From Cladocopium goreaui (lineage: Eukaryota > Sar > Dinophyceae > Suessiales > Symbiodiniaceae), in assembly GCA_947184155.2 (NCBI GenBank), contig CAMXCT020000313.1:655472-719471 (forward strand): DNA of 64,000 nucleotides. The letters are read 5' to 3'. Below, piece after piece: positions 1 to 12,784 of the stretch. The notes under the pieces were generated by a model that searched no databases, was not told where the DNA came from, and was given only the letters and a program-made list of their open reading frames with translations. Each line of letters starts with the position of its first letter. Position 1 is the first letter of the stretch. A program made the translations under genes and the position numbers.

Positions 1-767
1 GAATACTTAAAAGTAGTAGTACTGGCCAGTACTGGCTCACAGAAAAAGCCATGGTTCATCAATCTATAAATATAACGATCAACGCCGTTCTTCAAAGTGG
101 TCATTCAACGATCACCATTCGGAGGACTGTTGTACATCTGCCGTTCAGCACAGTTGAGCAAGAAACTCAAAGCTACCTCGTCAGTTAATTCACAATGTCA
201 TATTAATAATAATATAGTACAATAAGTTATATAATAATGATAATAGTAATAATTAATAATAACTATACATTCAATTGACGAAGATGTGGAGAAACCATGA
301 ACGTCGCTCTCCAATTTTCCCATGGCCGCGCGACTCGATGTCCATTGTTTTCTACCACTAGGGTCATGGAAGAATTACATGACTCATGTTTCGCAAAATC
401 AAACATTCAAGATGACCATAATCATATTGTTTAATATCAACTCATATGTTCAATGCTAACATCATAAGCCATCAATCTCTGGTCCCTTGTCTGGTGGTTT
501 CAACATATGTTTCAACATCTTTCGACGAAAAAGAAAAAAGCGCATCGAAAAAGATATATAAAAAGCATCGCCAAGTTTATCCAAGTTTCCAAAGATGCAA
601 ATGCTAATGACCTCATTGCATGAAGTGAGTCGCTTCGTTTCAATCCTCGAGTTGTCCGACGAAAAAACCGTCGGAAGACTGCCGAGGTGACCCAGAATTT
701 TTGAAGAGCAGCGATTTCTACAATCCTGGAGTAGATACGGAATCTTCAAAAAAATCTGTTTGTATAT
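1..767. other. AT-rich non-coding stretch
   Basis: No convincing exon or repeat is visible. A short palindrome around TACTGGCCAGTA lies near base 20, and the rest is AT-rich unique sequence. The minus-strand frame between about 560 and 720 is open but has no recognisable motif. Confidence 0.4.
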
Positions 768-857
768 CCCATAGGATCCATGTATGGTATATATGCTAAC
801 ATTTGGGGTATATTGATGGTAAATGTTACCATATATGGCATACATGGATCCTATGGG
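768..857. mobile_element. Family C palindromic element, copy 1
   Basis: A 90-bp near-perfect palindrome beginning CCCATAGGATCCATGTATG and ending with its complement. A second copy at 1793-1882 differs by only a few bases. No coding capacity is visible. It looks like a foldback or MITE-like element. Confidence 0.7.
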
Positions 858-1792
858 TATAGTAAATTGAGAAAAGACCTATAGTAAATTGAGATTCTGG
901 GAAAAAAAAAGAGTCATAGACTATTTCAAGATTTAATAAAAAACGATTTAACCAAAAAGTGATGCCAAGAACAGAAAATGTGGAAGTAACGAACCTCTAC
1001 CTTGGTCAATCCAGAGAAGAGGCGGGAATGGCTTGAAATTTATGATACCAAAAAAACGAACATGCAAATGTACTTTTTTTTATGTATGAAAACCTATTAT
1101 CAATACTATGAACTATGAACTACCGGGGAGATGTCCAGCTATACCATGCTATGCCCGCTACATCCCGCATACCCTAAATATCATCTAAGCCTGGTACCTG
1201 GCTGAACATCCAAATAGCTGGTAATCATCCCATCTCCGATTGCTACCCATCCGACTGTATCTGTCCGTATCTGTACTGATCAACCAAATTCAACCAGTAT
1301 TGCGCTCAATTGGACATTCTAAAATTGCTGATGGCTACTACAAGTTCTACTATACAATATAGTAGTATACAATGATCCATTTATAGTGAACATTAGTGAA
1401 CTATTTCAATTAAAATTGCTGACCGGAATAGTAAAATAAATGGATCCAATTTTTTCGGCAAATCATGAAATCTCTGGCACATCACAACGCAACGCAGCTG
1501 GATGCTGCCGAAAGACTTGTACGGAGTATAATACCTCGATGTGTGGAATCCCAATGGTGATGTTGGGTCACTGAAGTAAGTGACATTTTTGGAGTTACGA
1601 ATGGAAGGGGTGCCCTCTGTCTCTATGTCTTCAGATCAGATTTTCAGATGAGTTTAGTCTGGTTCAACAGGGAAATGTCGGCCAATGGGATGAGAAAAAT
1701 TGCCACTTTCATGGGGAAAATGAGGACAGTGTCCTCGGCGAATAAAAAGAGGGATCCATAGGGATCCTATTCTCAAAGCCATGTAATTATAA

Positions 1793-1882
1793 TCCATAGG
1801 ATCCATGTATGGTATATATGCTAACATTGGGGGTATATTGATGGTAAATGTTACCATATATAGCATACATGGATCCTATGGG
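1793..1882. mobile_element. Family C palindromic element, copy 2
   Basis: Second copy of the foldback element at 768-857, almost identical including the central GGGTATATTGATGGTAA. Such high identity 1 kb away suggests recent duplication or conversion. Confidence 0.7.
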
Positions 1883-1989
1883 TAATCCATGTGTAGATCA
1901 TAGATCCGAAACACTGTTATGATCTTCAATTCATCCACATCAGAAAACGCCGAAAAGGGTATCTCAAAATTGGAGCTATATCCAAACGG

Positions 1990-2075
1990 TGGCACAAAGC
2001 TGGAGTAGCAACCTCTGCCGCCCCAAAAACTCTGCCGAAAAGCACTATGACGTGGTTTTCCAATTGTTTTTTCAA
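1990..2075 (-). CDS. Possible degenerate RCC1-like exon
   Basis: The minus frame reads ENHVIVLFGRVFGAAEVA, which resembles the VVTWG...GGDSS half of the RCC1 repeats found further right. The tryptophan and the GGDSS core are not conserved and splice sites are not clear. It may be a decayed exon or chance. Confidence 0.22.
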
Positions 2076-2473
2076 TGTAGACATGACATGAGATGTTTCA
2101 AGGGCCTCTGTGGTGGGACCCGGTGCAAAATAAATCAACATCTGGTTGAATGCTCGGAAGAGGACAAATGGAACATACCCAGCCCTCCGCCCTTGTGCAA
2201 ACAAAGATGACACCGGAAACGTTTTCCATGATTCCAAGTCCATGCTTTCAGTGCATCAGTAAGTCAAAAACTACGAGTTGATGTCATAGTCACATGAAAA
2301 TGACACAATAAAAAATCCATGGGTTTTATAATATATTTATAAACACATTATACACATAATATTCATCATGACTATGGATTTTTTAAAAACACATAAAATC
2401 GAGCCGTCGCCAGGTACCCCAAATTTCCAGCCAGGTCGCAGCAAACCATACCTGGCAAGAAACGCAGCTTGGT

Positions 2474-2584
2474 TACCCTCTGGTAAACTAACGGAACCAT
2501 GGAAAATCATGGAATATCACCATGTTGAATGGGTAAATCCACTAATTTTCAATAGCAAACTGTGAATGTTTACCAGATGGTAAC
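2474..2584. mobile_element. Family B TIR element (diverged)
   Basis: Left end TACCCTCTGGTAAACTAAC and right end TTTACCAGATGGTA. The interior has the family's ATGGAAAATC and AATGGGTAAATCCACTA blocks. Confidence 0.65.
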
Positions 2585-3057
2585 CAGCAAAAATCATGGT
2601 ACCAACGGTGGGGTGAACCCCAGAGGAATGGAGTTGAATCAGCAATGATCTGCCTGATCTGAGTCTAAAATTGTTGTTTAAAGTGTACCGACAATGTCAT
2701 CCACTGATCAATCATCATTTCCCCACACAAACCTGATATTTGGTGGCGATGTTGGGATATGTTGGGATCCATGGTTCACCTCATGGTTAATAAACCCTGA
2801 TAAACCACTTAAATGTTGGATCCCATAAATATTAAACTCGGTGAAATTTGGGGTACCATGAAACCTTGGGAGAAATCGCCCCTTTTTTTGACACAACTTT
2901 CAACAGTGTTGAAACTTGTTGAAACAACGGGCTTTCCATGGGGCAAACTTTCAGCCAGGGATTTTGGGGTGTAACCAGATGGTCAACCCTGGATTTCCGT
3001 TCAACTCCTAGGGTGTGAAAAAACAAATGGGAAATTGGGGGGACCAATAAAGTATCA

Positions 3058-3184
3058 TACTGTGGATGGAAGAAATCCTGCACCAGTTGGTAACTATTGG
3101 GAACTATAAAACATTGTAAATAATGGGATTACAATGGGATAAACCATCTATTAACTGGTGCAGGATTTCCTCCATCCACAGTAT
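3058..3184. repeat. Inverted repeat with about 30-bp arms
   Basis: TACTGTGGATGGAAGAAATC...CACCAGTT at 3058-3090 is matched in reverse complement by AACTGGTGCAGGATTTCCTC...CACAGTA at 3152-3184, with about 60 bp between. The arms do not match families A or B, so this is probably a single copy of a further TIR family. Confidence 0.65.
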
Positions 3185-3378
3185 TATCACCCCTCATAAT
3201 TACCAAACCATTAAACCATGGTTTATTGATCCGGGGTTGACATTGAAATCGGATCAAACTGGTGGTTGAAATCCCCCTTCCAGGATAGCATCGAAAGATA
3301 TCGAAACAGCTGAAAAGAATGGCACTAAGAGGTGTATCTAAACACTATGCCCATTATAATCCCATGATTTTTCTGCTT

Positions 3379-3466
3379 GGTGGTTTTAACCATGGTTTTA
3401 ACCATCTTGAATAATGATGGAGTCCGTCAATTTGAAGGATGACATCCCATATATCTGAATAGTTCG
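3379..3466. mobile_element. Truncated family A fragment
   Basis: GCTTGGTGGTTTTAACC followed by GATGGAGTCCGTCA and GATGACATCCCATATAT matches the left and middle parts of family A. The right terminal repeat is missing. Confidence 0.4.
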
Positions 3467-3556
3467 GCCATTTGGGGATGATTTCCCTTATAAAAAACAT
3501 GCTTTCCAGGGTTCGGTCGCAGTGAGGTCGTGATCAAATTTACCCAGATGTTAGCC
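3467..3556 (+). repeat. Family D dispersed repeat, copy 1
   Basis: The stretch from GGGATGATTTCCCTTAT through GGGTTCGGTCGCAGTGAGGT to TTTACCCAGATG recurs with divergence at 11239-11341 and 55373-55450. No coding motif or terminal repeats are evident. Confidence 0.5.
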
Positions 3557-3999
3557 AACCACCAGTTTGATAATCCCATGACTTCCCCTTAAGAAAGCCA
3601 TAAGGCCCATAGCCCCGGTGCACTGTTAAACACGGATCCATTACAGGAAAACATGGCCTCCGGTAATTTTTCACAGAGCTATATGAAAAAAAATCACACT
3701 ATTCTGTTTAAAGCTCATTTCATCCCCGGTATATCCCCATGACATCACTTAGAAAATCCCTGATTTTTCCCATGGCCACCATGGATTGGGAGATCTCGGG
3801 AACATTCACAGTTTGCGACATAGCATGGTGATAGAAATGTCCTGGATTTACCCATTTTATCCCATTTTCATAGCATGGTGATTGTCCATAGTTTTTTGAG
3901 TTAACCTTTACCAAAACTGGGTAGATCTAGTACGAATGAACTTTAGCATGTCGTATCGCATCCAAGGCACACAATGATGAAACACAGAAAGGAGATCAC

Positions 4000-4066
4000 C
4001 TGCTGCATCGCAGTTAAGGCCTCAGCAGAAAAATCGCCAAGAGACGAAAAATGGCGCCAGTTTGTG
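4000..4066 (-). CDS. Candidate RCC1-like exon
   Basis: Bounded by a TTAG acceptor and a CAGCAG/GTGATC donor, in phase 1 to phase 0. It reads TNWRHFSSLGDFSAEALTAM then QQ, aligning with the consensus TWG...GGDSSAV..QL...VQQ. The glycines of the WG and GG motifs are substituted, so it may be a decayed repeat. Confidence 0.4.
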
Positions 4067-4484
4067 CTAATCAATGCTAATCATAGTTCCCAGATGTTCC
4101 CAGCATAGGAATTGTACTTGTCAAATCCAACATCCAAATCATCCAACTATGAAATTTTGTCGCTTCCATATCCAACATCTCCTATTCATCAATGGAACAA
4201 TCACTGAAAAACCCATGGGACGGACGTGCTCTAAGCCATGTCTTTCCCAACGAACCACAGCCACATGTTTAAAAAGTCCGCGGAAAGGCGATCCAAAATA
4301 TTCACTTGAGGATATATATATATATGTGAATATCATATGAGGATATTAAATGATATTATATAATATTATATATATATCATATATTATCAGGGGGTTCAAT
4401 GTTATATATAATTATCCTCATATGATATTCACATTTATGGTTGGTTGGTTTACATTTTTAATCATTTTTATACCCATGATTTTT

Positions 4485-4604
4485 CTGGTTGGTGGTTTCA
4501 ACCCTACCCCTCTGAAAAATGATGGACTTCGTCAGTTGGGATGATGATTATTCCCAACTGAATGGAAAGTCATAAAATTCATGTTCCAAACCACCAATCA
4601 GCCA
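4485..4604. mobile_element. Family A TIR element
   Basis: Starts CTGGTTGGTGGTTTCAACC and ends CCAAACCACCAATCAGCCAG. Contains the conserved CCCCTCTGAAAAATGATGGA and GTCAGTTGGGATGAT blocks. The right end is slightly extended compared with other copies. Confidence 0.75.
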
Positions 4605-5697
4605 GTCATTTTTAAAAATTAGCTATATATGATCAATAATAGTAACCCAACATTATTAACCATTATTAACCACTATTAACTATAGAACTCATACGTGCCG
4701 TGGTCTTTTCAAAATGGTGCACTCGGATGTATTTCTACCAATGGAATCCAATGGATCGAGGAACCATCCCCAGGTTTTGAAAAATCGAAACGGTTGATCC
4801 ACCCGGTAAATTGACAGAGATATGGGGTAAAAAAACACATGGATAAACAGTTTGTTTCCGAAGGACATGATCATTTTTTCTGGATTTGTTATGATTTGTC
4901 CGTATTTCTGCAAGATGTTGCTGGAAAGTATGTCAAATTTTTGTCAATTGTTTTCAGGATGTTTCAGAGACGTCAATGCCTTTATATAGTTTCCTGCAAG
5001 GCGTCGCCTGTCCCCTGATGAAAAAATCTTGATCCCCTAGGTCCATCATAGATGCGCTTCCAGCTCTCCATGGCTAAATTTCCATATGTTTCCCAAACTT
5101 TTGATGTGTTTACCATATGTTTCCCATACTTCTCCATCCTTTCCCATATGTTTCCTATATTTGTCCACGTATTTCCATACTTTTTCGTATTTTTTCCCAT
5201 ATCTAAATCCGGCCAAGCAGCAAAGCCTACGGGGCAACCGTGCAGATCGTTTTCCAAAGTCTTGCCATTGGGCAACACATAGCCCTGCGGTTAGGTGGAG
5301 CTTCAAACGATCGCCGAAAAAAAGGGGATTTCCCAGGGCTGAAATGAGCTGACACCGGCGGGTACTGTATCTATCTACTGTATCTGTGACTACCATCCGA
5401 AAAAATCATCTATGATTGTTGGTCATAGCATATTCATGTTTGATTATAGCAACCCCGAAACAGAGAACAGAAAGTGGGAAACCCGGAAATATGCAAACAG
5501 TAGTGGAAACACTCTTTTCGGCATCTTTTTGGGACTTTAAAAAAAAAAGTGAATACCGTCGAGTATCTTTACCTATCGTCATCATGTGAATATTACATTA
5601 TATATATATTATAATTATATAATTATATACATATATAATCATATATATATACGAACATATACGAAATCAATATGCAAAGAATAAAACATCATACAGT

Positions 5698-5785
5698 GGC
5701 GATAATCTGTACAAGCAGGATCCTGACATCGTGACGGGGTCCAGAAAGAGACATAGGTCCATAGCTTTTGCCCGAACATGCAGTA
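5698..5785 (-). CDS. Possible degenerate RCC1-like exon
   Basis: The minus frame reads GKSYGPMSLSGPRHDVRILL then VQIIAT, resembling WGxSYGGxSS...HDVRxVQQIIAT. Key residues are substituted and boundaries are unclear. The plus strand is open here too. Confidence 0.22.
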
Positions 5786-6100
5786 CCCCTAAAACCCATG
5801 TTTGATCATCGTTTTCCAAGAACCAAGGGAACAACCTGGAACAACTGCAGCCCAGATATCCGCGGCAAACGACCAATTGAAACACAATAAATTGGCCAAA
5901 TTCGCAGAGGAACCCCAAAAATCCAGCTGTGTCTCAGTTGTTCAGAAAATCTTCTGAAACATCAATGCCGAGATTTGAGAAAGATGACCCTGAAAACGGG
6001 TGAGAAAGGCATGGCGGCTTCTCTGTTTCAATTTGAATGGACCTGGATTAAAACCTCATTTTCCTCATGTAAAAAAAACATGCCAAAGTATTGTGCGTAT

Positions 6101-6335
6101 CCATATATATATATATTATAATATATATATATACATATGAACCTTGATATATATATATATATATTAGTATATATATAAGTATATATATATTAGTATATAT
6201 ATATATTAGTATATATATATATATTAGTATATATATATATATATTAGTATATATATATTAGTATATATATATATTAGTATATATATATATTAGTATATAT
6301 ATATTAGTATATATATATTAGTATATATATATATG
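6101..6335. repeat. TATATATTAG microsatellite
   Basis: Irregular array of (TA)n interrupted by TTAG about every 14-20 bp. Simple sequence with no coding content. Confidence 0.9.
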
Positions 6336-8097
6336 TATCATAAGTATTCACTAATCTGAAATAAGGAAAAATAAAGCTATATCAAAGATATTTTAGGATA
6401 CTTACCTCTACTAACCATCATTTCAGTGAGCTCGCAGATAGATATGGATAGATATACTGAAAGATAGTATAATTTTGAAGGATAGTTACTTGCTGCAAGA
6501 AAACAACCCGTGAATTCCTTGACCTGCAATCATCATTGACCAAAGGTGGCCGCAAAAAATGTTTGGAAATCCGGGCGAATCTGACCAACGAGTATTGATG
6601 GGTTTATAGGACAATCCCCCAATTTCTAATGGTAGTCTTCACCCATCACAGGCAACTTGGAACGCCCCCACATGAAAACAATGGCCTTCTCTAGAGTCAC
6701 GTGCGTACGGAACACCCAGCCCATGAAGATGTTCATGAAGGACCTGAGTTTTGCGCCGGAAAAAACCTGAAAAACCGTAAAGTACCTGCAATAAACTCGT
6801 GGGAAAAGGCCGTAAAGTACCTGAAAATGCTTGGGAAAAGCTCTAAAGTACCTGAATATTCTTGGACGTTGATTCATCCATTGATTCATCATTTAATTGT
6901 CAAAGAAACAATGGCTATGACTGGGGGTGCCCCACGAATGGCAGGACTTGTTTCCTCTTGGTGGGAGGTTAGCACCAATTAAACTTGTTCTTCACGCCAT
7001 GGTGAAGTAAAAATCAGTCGTAAGTCGCGAGGAATATGTTTTGGTTTCTGGATGTTTCTGGGATGTTTTTGTAGGCATTCCGGCATGATGGCAATCCCAG
7101 CCCAAATACGTCTCCAGTCTGGGTATGTCATTCCAACTTTGCACCATGGCACATATACACAACAAACAGTTATATAGAATATAAACCACTATTTTTGGGT
7201 GAATTCCTCACAGTTTAAAATCTGAAAGCGGTTACCCGGCTCAGTTCCAAATGGAATAACCATTAAAAAAAATACATAACATACAACCAACAGTGAAGTT
7301 GTATAGTATATCTACTCATCCTGGAGTAGAATGTGAATTTCGCAATGTCCTCACTAAAACAGGAATATAACTAATATAAAATTGACAGTCTCATATTCTA
7401 TCTACTTCAGGATAATGATGATAAGGTTATCAGCTACTCGCGATTCCCCAAACGTTGCTTTGATGATCACCATCCGCAACGTAGGCCTTTGTGAAATCCG
7501 CAAAGGTTTCCCCCTTCCCGTGGTCATCAATCTGGTGAATTTTCCAGCCATATTTGATGACACCGCAACGCGGGTATTAGCTAATAGCCCATTATTCGAA
7601 GATTATATTCCGTTGTCATATTCCATTATGATATTCCGTTTATATATTCCATTATCATATGCAACTACTATATTCCATTCTCATATTCCATTGTTATATT
7701 CAATATTCCATTAATACATATATATATATTTCCGAAGTTATGTTCCATTGTCATATTCCATTATATTCTGTTATATATTCCAATATATTCGATATATCAA
7801 TGGATAATGGGAAGGATTATCCCATATATCATGGAAAAATAAAAGCCATGTTCCAAACCACCAACCAGTATATATATATATATACAGTCCAAATTATAAT
7901 GACATACTGATTGAATCTTCAGCCACAGGCAGCCACCACGACATTGTGATGGCACCACCAAGCTGAAGCCATCAACCCCGTTGTTTCGTGGAGTTCAACG
8001 TGTTTTTTTTTAACATCGGAAATCGTGGTTGAGTTCAGGTTGTTTCCCATGAAATAACTCGAGCAACAGAAATAGATATCATCACTATCATTAAATA
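6336..8097. other. Unique AT-rich stretch without a recognised gene
   Basis: Several open frames of 60-110 codons exist on both strands, but none has a motif, coding-like composition or clean splice sites. The stretch at 7600-7790 is a degenerate TTCCATTATCATATTC repeat. A family A right end (TTCCAAACCACCAACCAG) closes at 7868. Confidence 0.4.
7800..7868. mobile_element. Family A right-half fragment
   Basis: GGAAGGATTATCCCATATAT through TTCCAAACCACCAACCAG matches the right half of family A. No CTGGTTGGTGG left end is present. Confidence 0.55.
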
Positions 8098-8192
8098 CTG
8101 GTTGGTGGTTTCAACCCCTCTGAAAAATATGAAAGTCAGTTGGGATGATTATTCCCAATATATGCAGAAAAATGTTTGAAACCACCAACCAG
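8098..8192. mobile_element. Family A TIR element with 4-bp TSD
   Basis: Begins CTGGTTGGTGGTTTCAACCC and ends GAAACCACCAACCAG. It is flanked on both sides by AATA, a direct target-site duplication. At 95 bp it is the shortest intact copy in the window. Confidence 0.85.
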
Positions 8193-8289
8193 AATATCAT
8201 TAAATATCACTTACAGTAAATTCTTGCTAATAATCACATGGAAATTTCCCCAGTAGTATCCCCCCTGAAAAAAGATGCCATAATCGGCC

Positions 8290-8380
8290 CACGCCACTGG
8301 GCCCCGAAGTAGAGGACCAGCTTTCCCACCGTGGAGATCGACTCCATGTGATCCAACTGCGCGGCTGCGCGGTCACCGTT
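8290..8380 (-). CDS. Candidate RCC1-like exon
   Basis: The GC-rich minus strand reads NGDRAAAQLDHMESISTVGK then LVLYFGAQWRG, similar to [34 protein letters not shown] but with most signature residues altered. A thioredoxin-like reading (LYFGAQW) was considered, but the CxxC motif is absent. Coding by composition; identity uncertain. Confidence 0.33.
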
Positions 8381-8399
8381 CTTCGGGAACGAATACTAT

Positions 8400-10368
8400 G
8401 GGAATCTGATGGGATGTCGATGTAGGTAGATGTAGAATGTTGTGGATGTAGAATGCTATGAAAGATTATGAAAGTGTGAACAGTTCCCGGATCTTCATGT
8501 TGGGATATAAGATGATTGAACGCGGATGTTCATGTTGGGATATAAAATAATATAAGCCAAAATGAACGATGATGGTGATGTGTGGTGAAGTATGTCAACC
8601 ACAAAAAGTTCATCTATGACGATGGCAGGGATCCAGAACCAACGCGGCTGGTTTGAGATTTTCACCCATTTATAGATGACTTCCCCTGTCATAAACCTTC
8701 CATCAGGATCTAGGGAAAGCTGATGAAACTCATAATCTTTTGATGTCTACTTCTCAACTCTTTTATAAATGATGGAAAAAACCATAAAAAAAACCAATCA
8801 TCTTCACTAGCATGTGGTTGGGAATCTCAATTCATAGCACTGGCTCCATCGCTCCCCGGAACTCTGGCAGGGGGGCAATCTGGAACACACATCCATTTTT
8901 TCCATCCTTCTCCGTTCAGACATGTGAGTAATGTTCCACTTTTCCTTGTTCCACTTTACCCTCTGGTAATTCAACAGCTATGAAAAATCCACAAAAATCC
9001 GCCATTTTCATAGGTCAATCATCCTTGGACCATTTTCCTCGGGTTTTGGAAACAACGAAACAACTCGCCCTGCTGGGCTCCTGCAAGAAGACTTCGAGTA
9101 GAAATGTTTCGTAAAATAAGTTGCTTATGAAATTTTATGAATAGGTCCTAGGGGTATACCCTGGTATACCATTGAAGTTGAGGAAATTTGGTATATCCTG
9201 ACGAGTTTCGAAAGTCACAAAGTCACCCGCTCCTCCAAGTGTTGTTCCAAGCTTCTCACATCCCATTGATGGCTTGTTACATTCCATTTTGTTTCTCCAG
9301 TCATATCCCTGACCAAAAGCACGATCCTATGATATCCGATTGAAATTCTGGTGGAAAAATCTTCACTGTTTTTATTGCCTCACAGCGCAGCATTTCCATT
9401 CTGAGTTATAGTTATAGCATTTTCATGACTATAAATCCACTATAAATCCACTATAAATCACCATTTTCAATGGGTAAATAACCAAGCCAATCTTTTCTTA
9501 TTGACCTAGTTTTTTGTCGCCATTTTTCCATTCCAACTTCCAACTTCCAACATTCGCTGGTGCCTTTGCGCATCTGTGAAGGTTCATCATAAAGATACCT
9601 GGCCACCGTGGTTTGAACTGCTGGAAACCACAACGGAAACCACAACGGTTTAAGTTTCCACGGTGTATGTTTTTTTGGGGGGAGTTCAGGTTTCTTCTTG
9701 AGATGGATACTACCGATCAAACAAAGAAATATATATATAACTGTGTATATAATATATTTATATATATATATAAACATATAAATATGTATAACTGTATAAC
9801 TCGTCATTCGCCAACAACCACGCTAATGTCAATGTAATACCCTCAAAGACCAAGACCATATGAGTCATATTGGAGAATCAAAAAACATGTTGGAAAATCC
9901 CACAAATCAATCCAAATAATGAGTGGTTCATTCACTGCGAGGATTCCCCAAAATATTGGGTAGTACAACACTGTATGACCCCATACTTGGGCATGCATCC
10001 CGGGAATTGTAAGTGGTTAGCAACCCATCGACATCAATTTGACTGGGTTTCATTTCCCACTGTGTGTTGTGTATTTCCTATGTTTATTGCATACATCAAC
10101 AATTCTTGGGATGCACATCTAAGATAGGAATACGAGCCAATCAACGTTCGCATACCCTCTGGTAATGACCAACATGCTGCGAACTGGAAAATCTCACCAT
10201 ATCTCACCATTACATTCTCATACGGATTTATCATCGAACTAGCGATCTGGGCCATCTAAACCGTAGTTCTGTGGTCCAAAGCATCAAACGTTTTTCTTGA
10301 CTCAATCACAAAACTGCAGTGTGCACTCTTATACACTAGTCTACTATTGAAAATCATTCGCAGAGGAA
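8400..10368. other. Non-coding stretch
   Basis: No clear exon. A TA-rich run lies at 9728-9790. An isolated ACCCTCTGGTAATGACC at about 10151 is a solo family B end. Confidence 0.4.
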
Positions 10369-10486
10369 TTACCCTCTGGTAAACGTTTACATAACTATGG
10401 AAAATCCACCCATGCTATTCACGGGAAAATCCACGAACTAAATCACCATTTTCAATAGCTATGTTGACTGACATAACCAGAGGAAT
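10369..10486. mobile_element. Family B TIR element
   Basis: TACCCTCTGGTAAACGTTTA at the left, AATAGCTATGTTGACTGACA then TAACCAGAGGAATTA at the right, with ACTATGGAAAATCC inside. Confidence 0.65.
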
Positions 10487-10489
10487 TAT

Positions 10490-10605
10490 ACCATATTAAA
10501 TCCCATTAAACCACCATAAAATCCCATTAAACCACCATGAAATAGTGGTTTTTCCCATTAAAAATGGTGATTTTCCATAGTTATGTTAGTCATTACCAGA
10601 GGAAT
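10490..10605. mobile_element. Family B-related fragment
   Basis: Directly follows the copy at 10369-10486 and ends with the same right half (GATTTTCCATAGTTATGTTA then CATTACCAGAGGAATTA). The left end is replaced by AAATCCCATTAAACCACCAT repeats. Confidence 0.5.
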
Positions 10606-11238
10606 TATACCATTGATGGTACTATTACCATAGCTATTGGCTGGAAAATCCCCCGGTGACATTTTTCAGCGAAAAAAAATAAAAACCTCGCGCCGGCTAG
10701 GCCGGCGAAAAGCCAGGTTACAAGGCCAAGTAAGGGATTTACACATTACATATTATAATATTATATATATATATAAGATACACGTAATATATATATATGT
10801 ATTTATATACATATATGTATAGTGCATATATATATAATACGTCCAAAAGTGATAAATTGGATCTCTATCTTTTGGGGGGGTTGGGATGCGAAAGATCGCT
10901 GGACGGTGAGAGAATCGGATCAGACTACGCGGGGTTGGATGGCTTTATGCCAACTTGCAACTAGGGATTTGCTAATACTTATGCTAATACTAGAATACCT
11001 CTAGTCCTGTTTGTCCATATGCATAATTTATATTAATTTATCATCTAATTGTGTTATTTCATTAATTTAATTGAAAAACCTCTTGGCAATTTGGCCACAG
11101 AGCTTTGGTATTCAACTACCGCAAATAGTTGCGTCGATGAGATTCGTCCCCAGTAATAGTATTTCATATATACCAATTTTTCCAATTCATTTAAAAAAAC
11201 ACTCATACATGATTATAGTTCACTAACGTGAAACTTGC

Positions 11239-11341
11239 GGCCATTTTGGGATGATTCCCCTTATTAGCCATGAATCCAGTGAGGGAAAATAGTGAGGTCG
11301 TTATAATGGCGATGTTTTGCCCACTTCGCAAAGTGTTAGCC
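11239..11341 (+). repeat. Family D dispersed repeat, copy 2
   Basis: GGGATGATTCCCCTTATTAG...AGTGAGGTCG...GTTAGCC matches the repeat at 3467-3556. Confidence 0.5.
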
Positions 11342-11509
11342 GAGCCCTCCTCACTAGAGGTAGATGGCTTCAGATGGGGAAATGACGTGTATCTTAACTT
11401 GGGGGAACATGGTATAATAGTAGAATGTGAAAAATTATCCCGGCAAGAGACCCCAAACAGTGTGGGGGAATAAAAGGATAAGGCATTATAATGCGGATGA
11501 TGATGTTAA

Positions 11510-11540
11510 TTAATCTTGATGATGCTGTTGATGATGATTG

Positions 11541-11581
<41 letters not shown>

Positions 11582-11775
11582 GTGATGGTGATGGTGATGG
11601 TGATGAGGATGAGGATGATAATGATGATGGGGATGATGAGGATGATGATGATGATGATGATGATGGTGATCATGATGATGATGATGATGATGAGGATGAG
11701 AGGAAGATGATGATAAGAGGAAGGTGATGATGTTGATGTTGAGGAGGAGGAAGATGATGATGTTGAGGAGGATGA
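11510..11775. repeat. GAT trinucleotide microsatellite
   Basis: Long (GAT)n with GGT and GAG interruptions, open in several frames as poly-Asp, poly-Met or poly-His/Ile. The flanking frames show no gene, so this is treated as simple repeat. Confidence 0.92.
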
Positions 11776-12569
11776 TGTTGAGGAGGAAGACCGATCCCAA
11801 GACCGGGAAGCACACTTTGTGCGAGCCTGTGCAATCGAAGTGCACACGGGCATTTCACAAGAGCCATTTTGTATGGAAATTTAGAGGGAAAATTCCAGAC
11901 GCCCCGGAGACCACCTCGATTAAACACCGGGCCTTAACACCTACCGTAAGAACCCCTGAGTGTGACCACACTGCTTGGGGAACCATGATCATGATGGGAA
12001 ACCGCGGGATAGCCATCATTCACAGGTGATGCAGAAATGTTGATAACCATAATCATAATCATAATATATCATAATCATTTTAATGGACATCCATGAACTA
12101 TCAATTTTTGGATTATGTTTTCTAAACCACGTCTACTTCATCCAAAAAAGATGCCATCACAGGTGATGCAGAAACTCCACATCAGGTGAGAGGCCCCCCG
12201 ATTCACAACGAGACGAGACTTGGACAATCACCTGGAAAGAAAAACAATCATGCAACATGTATGATGTGTATGTATAGTATATATATATAGTATATATATA
12301 GTATATATTCATACCTATTCATGTTTATATTCAATAATAATACAATATATTCATATATTGTGTGTGTGTGAGTTCAATCCGTCCAAAAATAAATCGTTGG
12401 GATTTCTTCCAAGTAGCGATGGAAAAGCTTTTCTTATATCTTCTTGTTCAAAATCAAAACCAGTCACCGGTCCCATTACTTTGGCTCGCAGGAAGAAACG
12501 TCTGGGACGTGTCAGAAGGCACAGCTGCCCTTGGTGAACATCCTGTTAGGACATGTGACCAACAATAGA

Positions 12570-12698
12570 GCCTCTGGTAGTTAACTTATTAATGTAGCTA
12601 AGGAAAATCACTATTTAAACAGGTAAATAATATTAAATCATCATAAATCATCTATGAATGGGCCATTGTTCCATAGCTATGTTAAATAACCACATGGT
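12570..12698. mobile_element. Family B TIR element (diverged)
   Basis: Left GCCTCTGGTAGTTAACTTA, right CCATAGCTATGTTAAATAAC then CACATGGTA. The internal blocks are partly scrambled. Confidence 0.5.
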
Positions 12699-12784
12699 AT
12701 GACATGGGTTTCTCTTCCAAAATGAAGGGATTGGCGCCACCGTTTTTATCGCTATCTTGTTTCACAATTTCCCCAACATCAAAA

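Noticed and set aside
6101-6335. Promoter-like TATA boxes
   Set aside because: TA-rich microsatellites make TATA matches meaningless here, and dinoflagellate promoters usually lack a canonical TATA box.
8278-8330. Thioredoxin/tryparedoxin-like LYFGAQW
   Set aside because: The CxxC active site is missing and the context fits a degraded RCC1 repeat at least as well.
11491-11853. Open frames coding poly-Asp, poly-Met or poly-His
   Set aside because: They are translations of a GAT microsatellite. All frames are open and flanks are not coding.
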